Of a stretch of DNA of 49,396 nt, positions 8,014-17,883 are shown piece after piece. Source of the stretch: Lysobacter dokdonensis DS-58 (GTDB lineage Bacteria > Pseudomonadota > Gammaproteobacteria > Xanthomonadales > Xanthomonadaceae). The stretch is from the NCBI RefSeq assembly GCF_000770795.1, contig NZ_JRKJ01000019.1, forward strand, positions 1 to 49,396, read 5' to 3'. Position 1 is the first letter of the stretch, and each line of letters starts with the position of its first letter. The notes under the pieces are model-generated. The model did no database searches. It saw nothing but the letters and a program-made list of their open reading frames with translations, and had not been told where the DNA came from. The position numbers and the translations under genes are program-made.

Positions 8014-9288
8014 TCAGGGGGCGAACTGGATCGTCGCCAGCGTGCCGCTGCCGGGCACGCTTTCGAGCACCACCGGCCAGCCGAAGCGTTCGCCGAGGCG
8101 GCGCACGACCGACAGGCCCAGGCCCATGCCGCCGGTGTCCTGGTCGGCGCGGTAGAACGGATCGAACGCACGCTGCAGGGTTTCTCGCGACATGCCGATG
8201 CCGGTGTCGCGCACGGTGACGCGATCCTTTCCGATGCGCACCTCGATGTCGCCCTGGTCGGTGTACTGACACGCGTTGCTCAACAGGTTGCCGACCATCA
8301 CCGCGAGCACGCGCGAGGGCGCGTGCAGCTCCGGGTTCGCGTCCTTGATCACGCGCAGCGCCACGGGCTTGCCTTCCAGCAGCGGCTGCACCTTGTCGAC
8401 TTCCTCGTCGATGATTTCCGACACTGCGAAGTGCTCGGCCTGCGGCTCGATGTCCGCTTCTCTCGCGAGGATGAGGAAGGCGTCGATCACCGCTTCCATG
8501 TCGCGGCTTGCACGCTGGATCCTGCGCAGCGAGCGTTCGCCGCGGGCGCTGAGTTCGCGCTCGGCTTCCAGCAGGTCGGCCGCGACGCGGATCACGGTCA
8601 ACGGCGTGCGGAGCTCATGGCTCGCATCGCGGGTGAAGTTGCGTTCGCGCGCGACGAAGGATTCCACTCTCTCGCCGAGTGTGTGCAGCGCTTTCGCCAA
8701 TTGGCGCGCTTCGCCGCTGCCGATGTCCGGCGGCAGGCGATGCGGCGCGAGTGCGTCGATGTTGGGTTGTCGCGGGTCCCACGCCGCGACTTCGCGCGCG
8801 AGCCAGTTCACCGGGGTCACGAGCCGTTTCGACACGCGGTAGGTGAGCAGCGAGACCGCGAACACCGCCGCGAGCCCGAGCGCGACCGGCAACACCGCGT
8901 AGGCGTACATCAGCCGGTCGATGCGGTCCTGGTCGTACACGATGTAGAGCGTGCCGCCGCCGCCCTTCGCCACCCGCACCTGGAGGTCGCGGTCTCGCAG
9001 GTCGTGGTGGCCCAGCGGCAGTTGCGCCACGCCCGCGGGCAGCCCGACCGGCGTCTGCCCGTCGGGGACGAACCAGCTCTTGAAGTTGCGCCCGTGCGGC
9101 AGCGAGTACGCCGCATCCATGGATTTGCGCACGAAGAAATCCGACGCCTCGGCTTCCGAGGCGGAGCGGATGAAACCGACCCGGATCACCAGCGACACCA
9201 GCCAGCCCGCGAGAACGACCGCGAGGCTGACCAATACCACCTGGAGGAGAAAGGCGATCCGGATCTTGCGTGGCAACCCTTGGGGCAC
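8014..9288 (-). CDS. Two-component sensor histidine kinase
   Basis: I choose the GTG at 9288 (424 residues). It lies 8 bases after the response regulator stop with GAGG just before it, and it removes an unlikely 53-residue Arg-rich leader. Order: transmembrane helix 1 (about 11-36), a roughly 85-residue periplasmic sensor region, helix 2 (about 130-150), a HAMP-like linker, HisKA with 'FTRDASHELRTPLTVI' (phospho-acceptor His224), and an ATPase domain with N-box 'VMVGNLLSNACQYT', G1 'VRDTGIGM' and G2 'GGMGLGLSVV'. It resembles the ColS/PhoQ-type kinases of xanthomonads, but the stimulus is unknown. It is paired with the upstream regulator and placed directly before the MacA-type efflux operon, a probable target. 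Confidence 0.92.
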   Translation of the reverse strand: MPQGLPRKIRIAFLLQVVLVSLAVVLAGWLVSLVIRVGFIRSASEAEASDFFVRKSMDAAYSLPHGRNFKSWFVPDGQTPVGLPAGVAQLPLGHHDLRDRDLQVRVAKGGGGTLYIVYDQDRIDRLMYAYAVLPVALGLAAVFAVSLLTYRVSKRLVTPVNWLAREVAAWDPRQPNIDALAPHRLPPDIGSGEARQLAKALHTLGERVESFVARERNFTRDASHELRTPLTVIRVAADLLEAERELSARGERSLRRIQRASRDMEAVIDAFLILAREADIEPQAEHFAVSEIIDEEVDKVQPLLEGKPVALRVIKDANPELHAPSRVLAVMVGNLLSNACQYTDQGDIEVRIGKDRVTVRDTGIGMSRETLQRAFDPFYRADQDTGGMGLGLSVVRRLGERFGWPVVLESVPGSGTLATIQFAP

Positions 9289-9296
9289 GGGGATCC

Positions 9297-10010
<714 letters not shown>

Positions 10011-10131
10011 GGGAGTGGGCTCCTGGGTGGGTCTTCAGGTTCGTGAAGGTGCCGATCCGCGGGTCGAGGCTCCGTGAAGAAGCTCATCCGCGTCAATATC
10101 CGTGCCATTCCCACCCTTCCGGACCCCACCC

Positions 10132-10476
10132 ATGGGCCTCGACCGCCTCCTCCCGATCCTCCTGCTGCTGGGCTCGAACGTCTTCATGACCTTCGCCTGG
10201 TACGGGCACCTGAAGTACCGATCCGCGCCGTTGGCCCTCGCCATCGCGGCCAGCTGGGGCATCGCCTTCTTCGAGTACTGCCTGATGGTCCCGGCGAACC
10301 GCTACGGCAGCGCGGTGTATTCCGCGCCGCAGCTCAAGGGCATGCAGGAAGTGATCACGCTGGTGGTCTTCGCCGCGTTCTCCGCGTGGTATCTCGGCCA
10401 ACCGCTGAAGTGGAACCACTGGGCGGGATTCGCCCTGATCGCGGTCGCTGCGTGGCTGATTTTCCTGGAGCCTTAA
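10132..10476 (+). CDS. DUF486 / DMT-superfamily small membrane protein
   Basis: 114-residue protein with four predicted transmembrane helices. It begins 'LLPILLLLGSNVFMTFAWYGHLKY' and contains the DUF486 hallmark 'SWGIAFFEYCLMVPANRYG' and 'QLKGMQEVITLVVF'. The ATG at 10132 is preferred to the one 30 bases upstream because it starts directly before helix 1 and matches the family length. DUF486 proteins resemble half-size drug/metabolite transporters, but no function is established. Its stop overlaps the convergent methyltransferase stop by 4 bases. Confidence 0.88.
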   Translation: MGLDRLLPILLLLGSNVFMTFAWYGHLKYRSAPLALAIAASWGIAFFEYCLMVPANRYGSAVYSAPQLKGMQEVITLVVFAAFSAWYLGQPLKWNHWAGFALIAVAAWLIFLEP

Positions 10477-11363
10477 GTCCGACGCGCCCACTCGGCGAGC
10501 AGCACGGCCGTCGCGGCCGCGACGTTGAGGCTTTCGACCTTTCCGCTGCCGGGGATCGAAACGCGCAGGTCGCATAGTTCGGCGAGCGATGACGACATGC
10601 CCTCGCCTTCCGCGCCGATGACGTAGACCAGGCGTTGCGGCAATGCCGCTTCGAACAGGGTCTTGCCGTCGCGCACCACCGTCGCGGCCAATGCGAAGCC
10701 TGCGCCGCGCAATTGCGCCAGCGAATTGTCTTCGCGTCCCAACCGCACGAACGGCACGGCTTCCGCGCCGCCTTCCGCGACGCGCGCGGCGGCGCCGGAG
10801 AGCGCGAGGTTCGAGTGCTTCGGCAACAGGATCGCCGACACGCCGAAATGCGCGGCCGAGCGCAGGATCGCGCCGACGTTGTGCGGGTTGCCGACGCCGT
10901 CGAGCCACAGCGCGCACGCCGGTCCCGCGTGGAGGTGCTGCAACCACGTCGCCAGCGTCTGCTGCGGCTCGCGCAGCATGTCGGCGACCACGCCTTCGTG
11001 GTGTTCGCTGCCCGTCAGGCGGCGCAGGTCGCCTTCGTCCTCGACCACGCGATAGCCGACGCGATGCGCCACGCACCAGCGCAACATCGGCTGCAATTGC
11101 GGGATGCGGTCCTGCACGAGATACAACTTGCGCAGCGACTCGGGCCGGCGATGGAACGCGGCCTTCACCGCGTTGACGCCGTACAGGCGCAATTCGCTGT
11201 CGCGGTGTTCGCGCGCGTGCTGATGTTCTTCGGACGGGGCCTCCTCGCGATGCACGGGCCGTTGCTCGCGCACCTCGCGCGTCGGGCGCGGCTCGCGATG
11301 CACGGGCCGATCACCGCGCGGCGGGCCCTTCGGGCCGCGCGACTTCCAGGGCGAATCGCTCAC
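10473..11363 (-). CDS. TrmH/SpoU-family RNA 2'-O-methyltransferase
   Basis: 296-residue SAM-dependent RNA ribose methyltransferase of the SPOUT class. Residues 1-55 are a basic, probably disordered tail with two RPVHRE repeats. A SpoU substrate-binding domain follows ('LYGVNAVKAAFHRRPESLRKLYLVQ'), then the knotted catalytic domain with motif 1 'NPHNVGAILRSAAHFG', motif 2 'VIGAEGEGMS' and motif 3 'IPGSGKVESLNVAAATAVLL'. It could be an RlmB-like rRNA or a tRNA enzyme; the sequence does not decide. Its start overlaps the RND pump stop (ATGA, 11360-11363), so it is translated as the third gene of the efflux operon. Confidence 0.93.
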   Translation of the reverse strand: MSDSPWKSRGPKGPPRGDRPVHREPRPTREVREQRPVHREEAPSEEHQHAREHRDSELRLYGVNAVKAAFHRRPESLRKLYLVQDRIPQLQPMLRWCVAHRVGYRVVEDEGDLRRLTGSEHHEGVVADMLREPQQTLATWLQHLHAGPACALWLDGVGNPHNVGAILRSAAHFGVSAILLPKHSNLALSGAAARVAEGGAEAVPFVRLGREDNSLAQLRGAGFALAATVVRDGKTLFEAALPQRLVYVIGAEGEGMSSSLAELCDLRVSIPGSGKVESLNVAAATAVLLAEWARRT

Positions 11364-14300
11364 GATGCATCCTCCACCGGGTGGGTATCGCCGACCGGAC
11401 GCACCGTGGCTTCCAGCGCCTTCAACTCGTGCGCCACCGCTTCGGGCGAACGCGTGTACGGCGCGAGCAGCGCATAGAACGCCGGCACGACGAACAACGA
11501 CAGCAACGTCGAGAAGCCGACACCGAAGATCACCACGATGCCGATCGTCGCGCGGCTCGCCGAGCCCGGCCCGCCGGCGACGACCAGCGGCACCGCGCCG
11601 ACCATGGTCGCGATCGACGTCATCAGGATCGGACGCAATCGCACGCCTGCCGACTCGACGATCGCCTGGTGCGCGCTGCGCCCTTCATCGCGCAACTGGT
11701 TGGCGAACTCGACGATCAGGATGCCGTTCTTCGCCGCCAGGCCGACGAGCATGACGATGCCGATCTGGCTGAAGAGGTTCAGCGTGCCGCCCGTCACCCA
11801 CAACCCGATCAGCGCGCCGAGCACGCCCAGCGGCACCGTCAGCATGATCACGAAGGGATGGATGAAACTCTCGAACTGCGCCGCGAGCACGAGATACACG
11901 ACCAGCAACGCCAGCGCGAAGGTCAGCAACACCGCGCCGCCCGCCTGCTGGTATTCGCGCGACTCGCCCTTCCAGTCGATCTGCGCCTGCTCCGGCAATT
12001 CCTGCTTCACGACGTCGTTGAGGAAGGCGATCGCATCGCCCATGCGGTAGCCCGGCGCCAGGCCCATGTTGATCGTGATCGCGCGCAGGCGGTTGAAGCG
12101 ATTCAATGAACCGGCTTCGGCGACGTCCTGCAACGTGACGAGGTTCGACAAGGGGATCAGCGCGTTGTCGCGCCCGCGCACCTGGATCGCCGCGAGGTCG
12201 GCGGGCGTCGCGCGGCCGGTCTTGTTCGCCTGCACGACCACGTCGTATTCCTCGCCGCCGCGCACGAACGTCGTCACGCGCCGCGATCCCATCATCGTTT
12301 CCAGCGCATGGCCGATCGCTTCCACGCTGACGCCGAGGTCGGACGCGCGCTGGCGATCGATCTGCACGCGCATCTGCGGTCGCGTTTCCTTGTAGTCGCT
12401 GTCCGCGCCGACGAGGCCCGGGTTTTGTTCAATGCGCTCGAGCAGGCGATCGCGCCACTTGGCGAGCTCGGCGTAATCCGGCCCGCCGAGCACGATCTGC
12501 ACCGGCTGCCCGCGCGTGCGCACCAGCCCGCCGCCGACCTGCGTCGAAATACGCATGCCGGGCATCGTGTCGAGCTTTTTCTTGAGTTCCTGCGCCACCG
12601 CCGCGGTGTCTTCGTCGCGCTTGTCCCAATCCTTCAGGAACACGCTGAAGCGCGCGGTATGCATTTCCTCGCTCGCGCCGAAACCGCCGGGCACGCGGGC
12701 GTTGGCCCGCTCGATCGGGCCGTGGCCGATTTCCGGGGCGATGATCTTCTCGGCCTGCTGCACCTGCTGCACGGTGTAGTCGTAGCCCGCGCCTTCCGGG
12801 CCGGTGAGCGAGACGTTGAAACTGCCGCGGTCTTCGGGCGGCGCGAGTTCGGACGGCACGAACTTGAACAACGCGAAGCTCGCCGCCAGCGCCGCGACCA
12901 TCAGCAGGCCGAACATCAACGGCCGCTCGACGTTGCCTTCCAGGAAGCGCTTGTAGCGCGTGGTCACCCAGTCCAGGCGCTTGTTCGTCCAGCGATGCAC
13001 CGGATTGCCCTTCTCTTCCGAGTGCGGGCGGACGAGTTTGGAGGACAGCATCGGCGTGAGGGTCAGCGCGACGAACGCCGACAACGCCACCGCGCCGGCC
13101 AGCGCGACCGACAACTCGCGGAACAGGCGTCCGGTGTTGCCTTCCATGAAACCGATCGGCAGGAACACCGCGACGAGGACGGCGGTCGTCGCGATCACGG
13201 CGAAGGCCACCTGCCGCGTCCCGCGCGCGGCCGCGACGAGTTTCGGTTCGCCCAGGTCCGCGCGGCGCTGGATGTTCTCCAGCACGACGATCGCATCGTC
13301 GACCACCAGCCCGATGCACAACACCAGCGCGAGCAGCGTCAGCAGGTTGATCGAATACCCGAACAGATACAGCGGGAGGAACGCGGCCAGCAGGCACACC
13401 GGCACGGTCACCGCCGGGATCAGCGCCGCGCGCACGCTCCCGAGGAAGATCCAGATGACGATCAGCACCAGCACCACCGCCTCGATCAGCGTGTGGTACA
13501 CGCGCTCGACGGAGGCGTCGATGAAGGTCGTGGTGTCGAAGGCAACGAAGATCTTGGTGCCCTGCGGCAACGAGGGCTGGATGCGCTCGGCTTCGGCGCG
13601 CACGGCGCGCGCGACATCCAGTGCGTTGGCGGTCGACGTGCGCGCCACGCCCAGGCCGATGTTGTTCTCGCCGTTGGAGTGGTAGTACGCGCGGCGTTCG
13701 GCGGAAGCGAGTTCCACCTTCGCCACGTCGCCGAGGCGCACGACGTAACCATCGGGCCCCTTGCCGAGCGGGATCTGCGCGAAGTCTTCCGGCTTTTCGT
13801 AGTCGCGCGCTACGCGCAGCGTGAAGTCACGCTCGGCCGATTCGATGCGACCCGCGGGAAGCTCGACGTTCTCCTCGCGCAGCGCGTTCTCGACGTCCTC
13901 CACGGTGAGCGCGCGCGCCGCGAGCGCGTCGCGATCCAGCCAGATCCGCATCGCGTAGCGTTGCTGGCCACCGATGCGCACCTGCGCGACGCCGTCGATG
14001 CTCGACAGGCGGTCGACCACGTAACGCTCGGCGTAATCGCTCAACTGCAGCGAGTCCATGCCGGTCGAGCTCATGTTGAGCCAGATGATCGGGTCCGAAT
14101 CGCTTTCCACCTTGCTGACCTGCGGCGGATCGGCTTCTTCCGGCAGGCGGTTGCTGACGCGGCTCACCGCGCCGCGCACGTCGTTGGCCGCGCCTTCGAT
14201 GTCGCGGTCCAGCGTGAATTCGATGGTGACCGACGAGCGGCCGTTGACGCTGCTGGACTGGATCGTCTCGACGCCTTCGATGCCCGACAACGCGTCTTCC

Positions 14301-14500
14301 AGCACCTGCGTCACGCGCGTTTCGACCACCTGCGCCGACGCGCCGGTGTAGCTCACTTCGACCGACACGACCGGCGGGTCGATCGCGGGCAATTCGCGCA
14401 ACGTCAGGCGCGTGAACGCCATGACGCCGAGCACGATGAGCAGCAGGCTGATGACGGTCGCGAAGACCGGGCGCTGGATCGAGATGTCGGACAGGCGCAT
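11360..14500 (-). CDS. RND efflux transporter permease (HAE1/AcrB-like)
   Basis: 1046-residue inner-membrane proton-driven pump with 12 transmembrane helices and two large periplasmic loops. It opens 'MRLSDISIQRPVFATVISLLL', carries the proton-relay motif 'GLVVDDAIVVLENI' in TM4 (two adjacent Asp), the docking/porter repeats and 'VMLVGLAAKNGILIVEFANQLRDEG' in the second half. It belongs to the HAE1 hydrophobe/amphiphile family; the double-Asp motif excludes a simple heavy-metal (CusA) assignment. The partner adaptor lies directly upstream (1 bp gap). No outer-membrane TolC-type factor is encoded nearby, so one must be supplied in trans. Confidence 0.95.
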   Translation of the reverse strand: MRLSDISIQRPVFATVISLLLIVLGVMAFTRLTLRELPAIDPPVVSVEVSYTGASAQVVETRVTQVLEDALSGIEGVETIQSSSVNGRSSVTIEFTLDRDIEGAANDVRGAVSRVSNRLPEEADPPQVSKVESDSDPIIWLNMSSTGMDSLQLSDYAERYVVDRLSSIDGVAQVRIGGQQRYAMRIWLDRDALAARALTVEDVENALREENVELPAGRIESAERDFTLRVARDYEKPEDFAQIPLGKGPDGYVVRLGDVAKVELASAERRAYYHSNGENNIGLGVARTSTANALDVARAVRAEAERIQPSLPQGTKIFVAFDTTTFIDASVERVYHTLIEAVVLVLIVIWIFLGSVRAALIPAVTVPVCLLAAFLPLYLFGYSINLLTLLALVLCIGLVVDDAIVVLENIQRRADLGEPKLVAAARGTRQVAFAVIATTAVLVAVFLPIGFMEGNTGRLFRELSVALAGAVALSAFVALTLTPMLSSKLVRPHSEEKGNPVHRWTNKRLDWVTTRYKRFLEGNVERPLMFGLLMVAALAASFALFKFVPSELAPPEDRGSFNVSLTGPEGAGYDYTVQQVQQAEKIIAPEIGHGPIERANARVPGGFGASEEMHTARFSVFLKDWDKRDEDTAAVAQELKKKLDTMPGMRISTQVGGGLVRTRGQPVQIVLGGPDYAELAKWRDRLLERIEQNPGLVGADSDYKETRPQMRVQIDRQRASDLGVSVEAIGHALETMMGSRRVTTFVRGGEEYDVVVQANKTGRATPADLAAIQVRGRDNALIPLSNLVTLQDVAEAGSLNRFNRLRAITINMGLAPGYRMGDAIAFLNDVVKQELPEQAQIDWKGESREYQQAGGAVLLTFALALLVVYLVLAAQFESFIHPFVIMLTVPLGVLGALIGLWVTGGTLNLFSQIGIVMLVGLAAKNGILIVEFANQLRDEGRSAHQAIVESAGVRLRPILMTSIATMVGAVPLVVAGGPGSASRATIGIVVIFGVGFSTLLSLFVVPAFYALLAPYTRSPEAVAHELKALEATVRPVGDTHPVEDAS

Positions 14501-14501
14501 G

Positions 14502-15581
14502 TCAGCCCTTCGCGGTCGTGGGGGCCACGTCGGGTTCGACGATCTTCGCGCCGGGGCGCAGCTTGCCGGTGCCGTCGACGACGATGCGGTCGCCCGCGCC
14601 GATGCCCTTCACGATTTCGGCCTGGCCGCCGGTGCGGGTGCCGACCTGCACGTCGACCTGTTCGACGCTGCCGTCGGTCTTGGCGCGATACACGAACGTG
14701 CGATTGCCGACCTGCACCACCGCGATTTCCGGCACGAGCAACGCGGTGCGTTGCGCGCGTTGCAGTTCGACGTTGACGAGCATGCCGGGGCGCAGCGCGC
14801 GATCGGCGTTCGGGAAATCGGCGCGCACCGTGACCGACCTCGTCGCCGGATCCACGCGCGCTTCCACCGTGGTGACCGTGCCGGTCAGGCGCTTGTCGGG
14901 ATACGCGGCGGTGCGGCCGAACACTTGCTGGCCGGTCGCCAATTGCGCGAGCGCGGCTTCGGGCACGGGGAAATCGACGTACATGTGCGAGAGGTCGTCG
15001 AGCGTCGCGATCGCGGTGCCCGGCGTCACCAGCGCGCCGGGACTCACCTGACGGATTCCGAGCACGCCGCCGAAGGGCGCGCGGATCGAACGATCGCTCA
15101 ACTGCGCGCGCACCTGGTTCACCTGCGCCAGCGCCTGGTCGCGCGTGGCGCGTTGCGTGTCGAGTTGCGAGGTGGCGATGAGTTGCTGTCGCGCGAGTTC
15201 CTGCTGGCGCGCGTAGAGCTGCTGCGATTCCTTCGCCGCCGCTTCGGCCTGCGCGAGCGCCGCCTGCTGCTGTTGCCCGCTGAGCGTGACGAGCACGGCG
15301 CCTTTGGCGACTTCATCGCCACTGTCGAAATGCACGGCCTGCACGATTTCGCTCACCTTCGCCGTCACGGTGATCGAATCGGCCGCGCGCGCCGTGCCGA
15401 TGGCGACGATCGAATCGGCGAACGTCGAGGGCTTCAACACGGTGGTCGTGACGATGACGGGCGCATTGCCGCCGTCCTTGCCACGGTTGGAAGCGGCGGC
15501 CTGGTCCTTGCCGCAACCGGCGAGGGCGGTTGCGAGCGCGAGCGCGGCAATGAGGGAGAGAGAACGTGCGGGATGCGTCAT
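14502..15581 (-). CDS. RND efflux periplasmic adaptor lipoprotein
   Basis: 359-residue membrane-fusion protein that links the RND pump to an outer-membrane channel. The N-terminus is a lipoprotein signal with lipobox LAGC (Cys23). The hairpin domain is a Gln/Ala-rich coiled coil (about 95-160). Lipoyl halves are visible ('QLSDRSIRAPFGGVLGIRQVSPG' for the second), followed by beta-barrel ('VTTVEARVDPATRSVTVRADF') and membrane-proximal domains. It starts the adaptor-pump-methyltransferase operon and is divergent from cysteine synthase across 187 bp. Confidence 0.94.
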   Translation of the reverse strand: MTHPARSLSLIAALALATALAGCGKDQAAASNRGKDGGNAPVIVTTTVLKPSTFADSIVAIGTARAADSITVTAKVSEIVQAVHFDSGDEVAKGAVLVTLSGQQQQAALAQAEAAAKESQQLYARQQELARQQLIATSQLDTQRATRDQALAQVNQVRAQLSDRSIRAPFGGVLGIRQVSPGALVTPGTAIATLDDLSHMYVDFPVPEAALAQLATGQQVFGRTAAYPDKRLTGTVTTVEARVDPATRSVTVRADFPNADRALRPGMLVNVELQRAQRTALLVPEIAVVQVGNRTFVYRAKTDGSVEQVDVQVGTRTGGQAEIVKGIGAGDRIVVDGTGKLRPGAKIVEPDVAPTTAKG

Positions 15582-15768
15582 GCGCGGATTCTAGGCCGTC
15601 CGGTGCGAGGGTTCGGTTACCACGGGCACAAACGGCCCGGCGGGCAGCGGGTTGACCCCGCGGCAACCCCAATGTTCCATGACCAATGCCAGTGGCGCGA
15701 CGCATTCCGGCGTCCTGCGCGCGTATGGCTTCGCGTTAAACCTTCCCGTCCCCCACGAGAACCCCGCC

Positions 15769-16722
15769 ATGCGCCACGACAGCATCCTCGACACCATCGG
15801 CCGCACCCCGGTCGTCCGCCTCAACCGCATCGCGCCGAAGCACGTGACGCTTTACGCGAAGGTGGAGTCGTTCAATCCGGGCGGTTCGGTCAAGGATCGC
15901 CTCGCCATCGCGATCATCCTGGACGCCGAAGCGAAGGGCTTGCTGAAACCCGGCGATACCGTCGTCGAAGCCACCTCGGGCAACACCGGCGTCGCATTGG
16001 CGATGGTGTGCGCCGCGCGCGGTTACAAGTTCGTCGCGACGATGGCCGATTCGTTCTCCATCGAGCGCCGCAAGTTGATGCGCGCGTACGGCGCGAAGGT
16101 AATCCTGACGCCGGCGGCCGAGCGCGGCAGCGGCATGGTGCGCAAGGCCGAGGAATTGGCGAAGAAGCACGGTTGGTTCCTCGCCAGCCAGTTCACCAAC
16201 CAAGCCAACCCTGCGTACCACCGGCAGACGACCGCGGCGGAAATCCTGCGCGATTTCGCCGGCGACCGGCTCGATCATTTCGTCACCGGCTGGGGCACGG
16301 GCGGCACGCTCACCGGCGTGGGCGAAGTGCTGCGCGTCGCGCGGCCGGAAGTGAAGATCACCACGTGCGAGCCGGCAGGCGCGGCGTTGTTGCAGGGCGC
16401 GGAATTCGTGCCGCACAAGATCCAGGGCTGGACGCCCGATTTCGTGCCGGAAGTGCTGAATCGCGATGTCGCGGGCTCGTTGCTGAAGATCGACGAGATC
16501 CTCGCGCGCGATGTCGCGCGCCGCCTGGCGCAGGAAGAAGGCATCTTCGTTGGCCTCTCCGCGGGCGGCACCGTGGCCGGCGCGCTGGAAGTGGCCAAGC
16601 ACGCGAAGGAAGGCGACGTGATCCTGGCGATGCTGCCGGACACGGGCGAGCGTTACTTCTCGACCATCCTCTTCGAGGGCGTCAACGAAGGCTCGGACGA
16701 GGAGTGGTTGAACAGCCTCTGA
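15769..16722 (+). CDS. cysK: Cysteine synthase (O-acetylserine sulfhydrylase, PLP)
   Basis: 317-residue PLP enzyme making cysteine from O-acetylserine and sulfide. The start at 15769 ('MRHDSILDTIGRTPVVRLNR') gives the family N-terminus; an upstream in-frame start at 15652 would add 39 unrelated residues. PLP-binding Lys42 lies in 'NPGGSVKDRLA', the substrate loop TSGNTG at 69-74, and the phosphate-cup 'GWGTGGTLTGVG' near residue 172. The C-terminal 'MLPDTGERYFST' is characteristic. The lack of a CBS domain and the 317-residue length fit CysK/CysM; related CBS-like paralogues cannot be fully excluded. Its stop abuts the convergent membrane protein stop. Confidence 0.92.
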   Translation: MRHDSILDTIGRTPVVRLNRIAPKHVTLYAKVESFNPGGSVKDRLAIAIILDAEAKGLLKPGDTVVEATSGNTGVALAMVCAARGYKFVATMADSFSIERRKLMRAYGAKVILTPAAERGSGMVRKAEELAKKHGWFLASQFTNQANPAYHRQTTAAEILRDFAGDRLDHFVTGWGTGGTLTGVGEVLRVARPEVKITTCEPAGAALLQGAEFVPHKIQGWTPDFVPEVLNRDVAGSLLKIDEILARDVARRLAQEEGIFVGLSAGGTVAGALEVAKHAKEGDVILAMLPDTGERYFSTILFEGVNEGSDEEWLNSL

Positions 16723-17265
16723 TCAGGCGGCGAACGTGCCGCCGTCGGCCGCGTGCGGGTCGACGCGGCCGTGGCAGATCGCCATCACGCGGTTGCGCAT
16801 GCGCTTGGGGTTGTCGAACGACTGGATCGCCAGTGCGGCCATGCTCATCGCGACCGTGAGGTTGGCCAGCGCGGTCTCTCCGTTGGCGGCGAGCATGCTC
16901 GGCGTCAGCGCGGCGGCGACAGTGAGCGCGACGGACACGAACACGTACTTGCGGATCGCCGACCACGCGCTCTGGTCCGAGCCCTTGGCGTGGAAACCGC
17001 GGCGATACGGCATGCCCATGACCTGGGCGAGCGAATCGGCCAGGCGGATTTCATGCAGCGTGCCCGCGGCCTTGATGATGAAACCGAGCAGCGTGGCGCC
17101 GAAGCCCGCGAACGACACCCACGACGGCAGCCCCATGCCCTTGGGCAAGGTGACGCACACGCAGGCGAGCACGAACAGGACGAGGCCGAGGCGATGGAAG
17201 CGCGTGGCGACATCGACCTTCGACTGCAGGCGGTCGACATTGAGGAGGGTGAAAGGCGATTTCAT
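16723..17265 (-). CDS. Hypothetical four-helix membrane protein
   Basis: 180 residues from the ATG at 17265; the upstream start at 17292 would add a stray 9-residue leader. Four hydrophobic segments are visible (about 26-45, 50-70, 108-128, 138-155), with the middle stretch '[30 protein letters not shown]' probably on the cytoplasmic side. The C-terminus is a soluble tail with '[21 protein letters not shown]'. I do not recognise the family. The two His and the Cys in the tail are unremarkable. It ends directly against cysK and diverges from the macro-domain gene. Confidence 0.75.
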   Translation of the reverse strand: MKSPFTLLNVDRLQSKVDVATRFHRLGLVLFVLACVCVTLPKGMGLPSWVSFAGFGATLLGFIIKAAGTLHEIRLADSLAQVMGMPYRRGFHAKGSDQSAWSAIRKYVFVSVALTVAAALTPSMLAANGETALANLTVAMSMAALAIQSFDNPKRMRNRVMAICHGRVDPHAADGGTFAA

Positions 17266-17364
17266 GGTGCTAAATACTCCGCAGGCGCGCATTTCACCAC
17301 GCTTTCACGCCATGCTCATGAATGCGATGGTAGCGGCCGTTCGACCTGCGACGGGGATCACGGG

Positions 17365-17883
17365 ATGAAAATCGAGGTCATCGAAGGCGACATCACGGCC
17401 CTGTCGGTCGAGGCCATCGTCAACGCCGCCAACAGCAGCCTGCTGGGCGGCGGCGGGGTCGACGGCGCCATCCATCGCGCCGCAGGGCCGGGCTTGCTGG
17501 AGGAATGCGAGGCGCTGCCGGCCTACATCGCCGGCGTGCGGTGCCCCACCGGCGAGGCGCGCATTACGCATGGGCATCGCCTGCCGGCGAAGTTCGTCAT
17601 CCACACCGTCGGCCCCGTGTGGCGCGGCGGCCGTGGTGGCGAGCCCGAGCAACTGGCCGCTTGCTACAACGCGAGCCTGGCGCTGGCGGCCGACTACGAC
17701 TGCGCATCGGTCGCGTTCCCGGCGATCAGTTGCGGTGTGTATGGCTATCCGGTCGAACTCGCGGTGCCGATCGCGGTGCGCGCGGTGCGCGCGTGGCGCG
17801 GTGCGATCCCGTCGCGCGTGGTGTTCGCGTGCTTCGATCCTGGCATGGCTGCGCGGTACCGGGCGATGCTGGCGCTCGCATGA
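17365..17883 (+). CDS. Macro-domain protein (YmdB-like O-acetyl-ADP-ribose deacetylase)
   Basis: 172-residue single macro domain. Seen directly: '[30 protein letters not shown]' (residues 8-37), which forms the ADP-ribose pocket with Asn20 and the [10 protein letters not shown] loop; 'IHTVGPVW' at 79-86; and the second glycine loop '[12 protein letters not shown]' at 118-129. This matches MacroD/YmdB enzymes that hydrolyse O-acetyl-ADP-ribose or remove mono-ADP-ribose from proteins or nucleic acids. The stop overlaps the next gene's start (ATGA), so it is coupled to the DUF6498 protein. Confidence 0.94.
   Translation: MKIEVIEGDITALSVEAIVNAANSSLLGGGGVDGAIHRAAGPGLLEECEALPAYIAGVRCPTGEARITHGHRLPAKFVIHTVGPVWRGGRGGEPEQLAACYNASLALAADYDCASVAFPAISCGVYGYPVELAVPIAVRAVRAWRGAIPSRVVFACFDPGMAARYRAMLALA

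Noticed and set aside
12308-14776. Plus-strand 822-codon open frame
   Set aside because: It lies antisense to the RND pump gene and its composition (Arg, His, Asp, Ala rich without domains) is that of a high-GC shadow frame.
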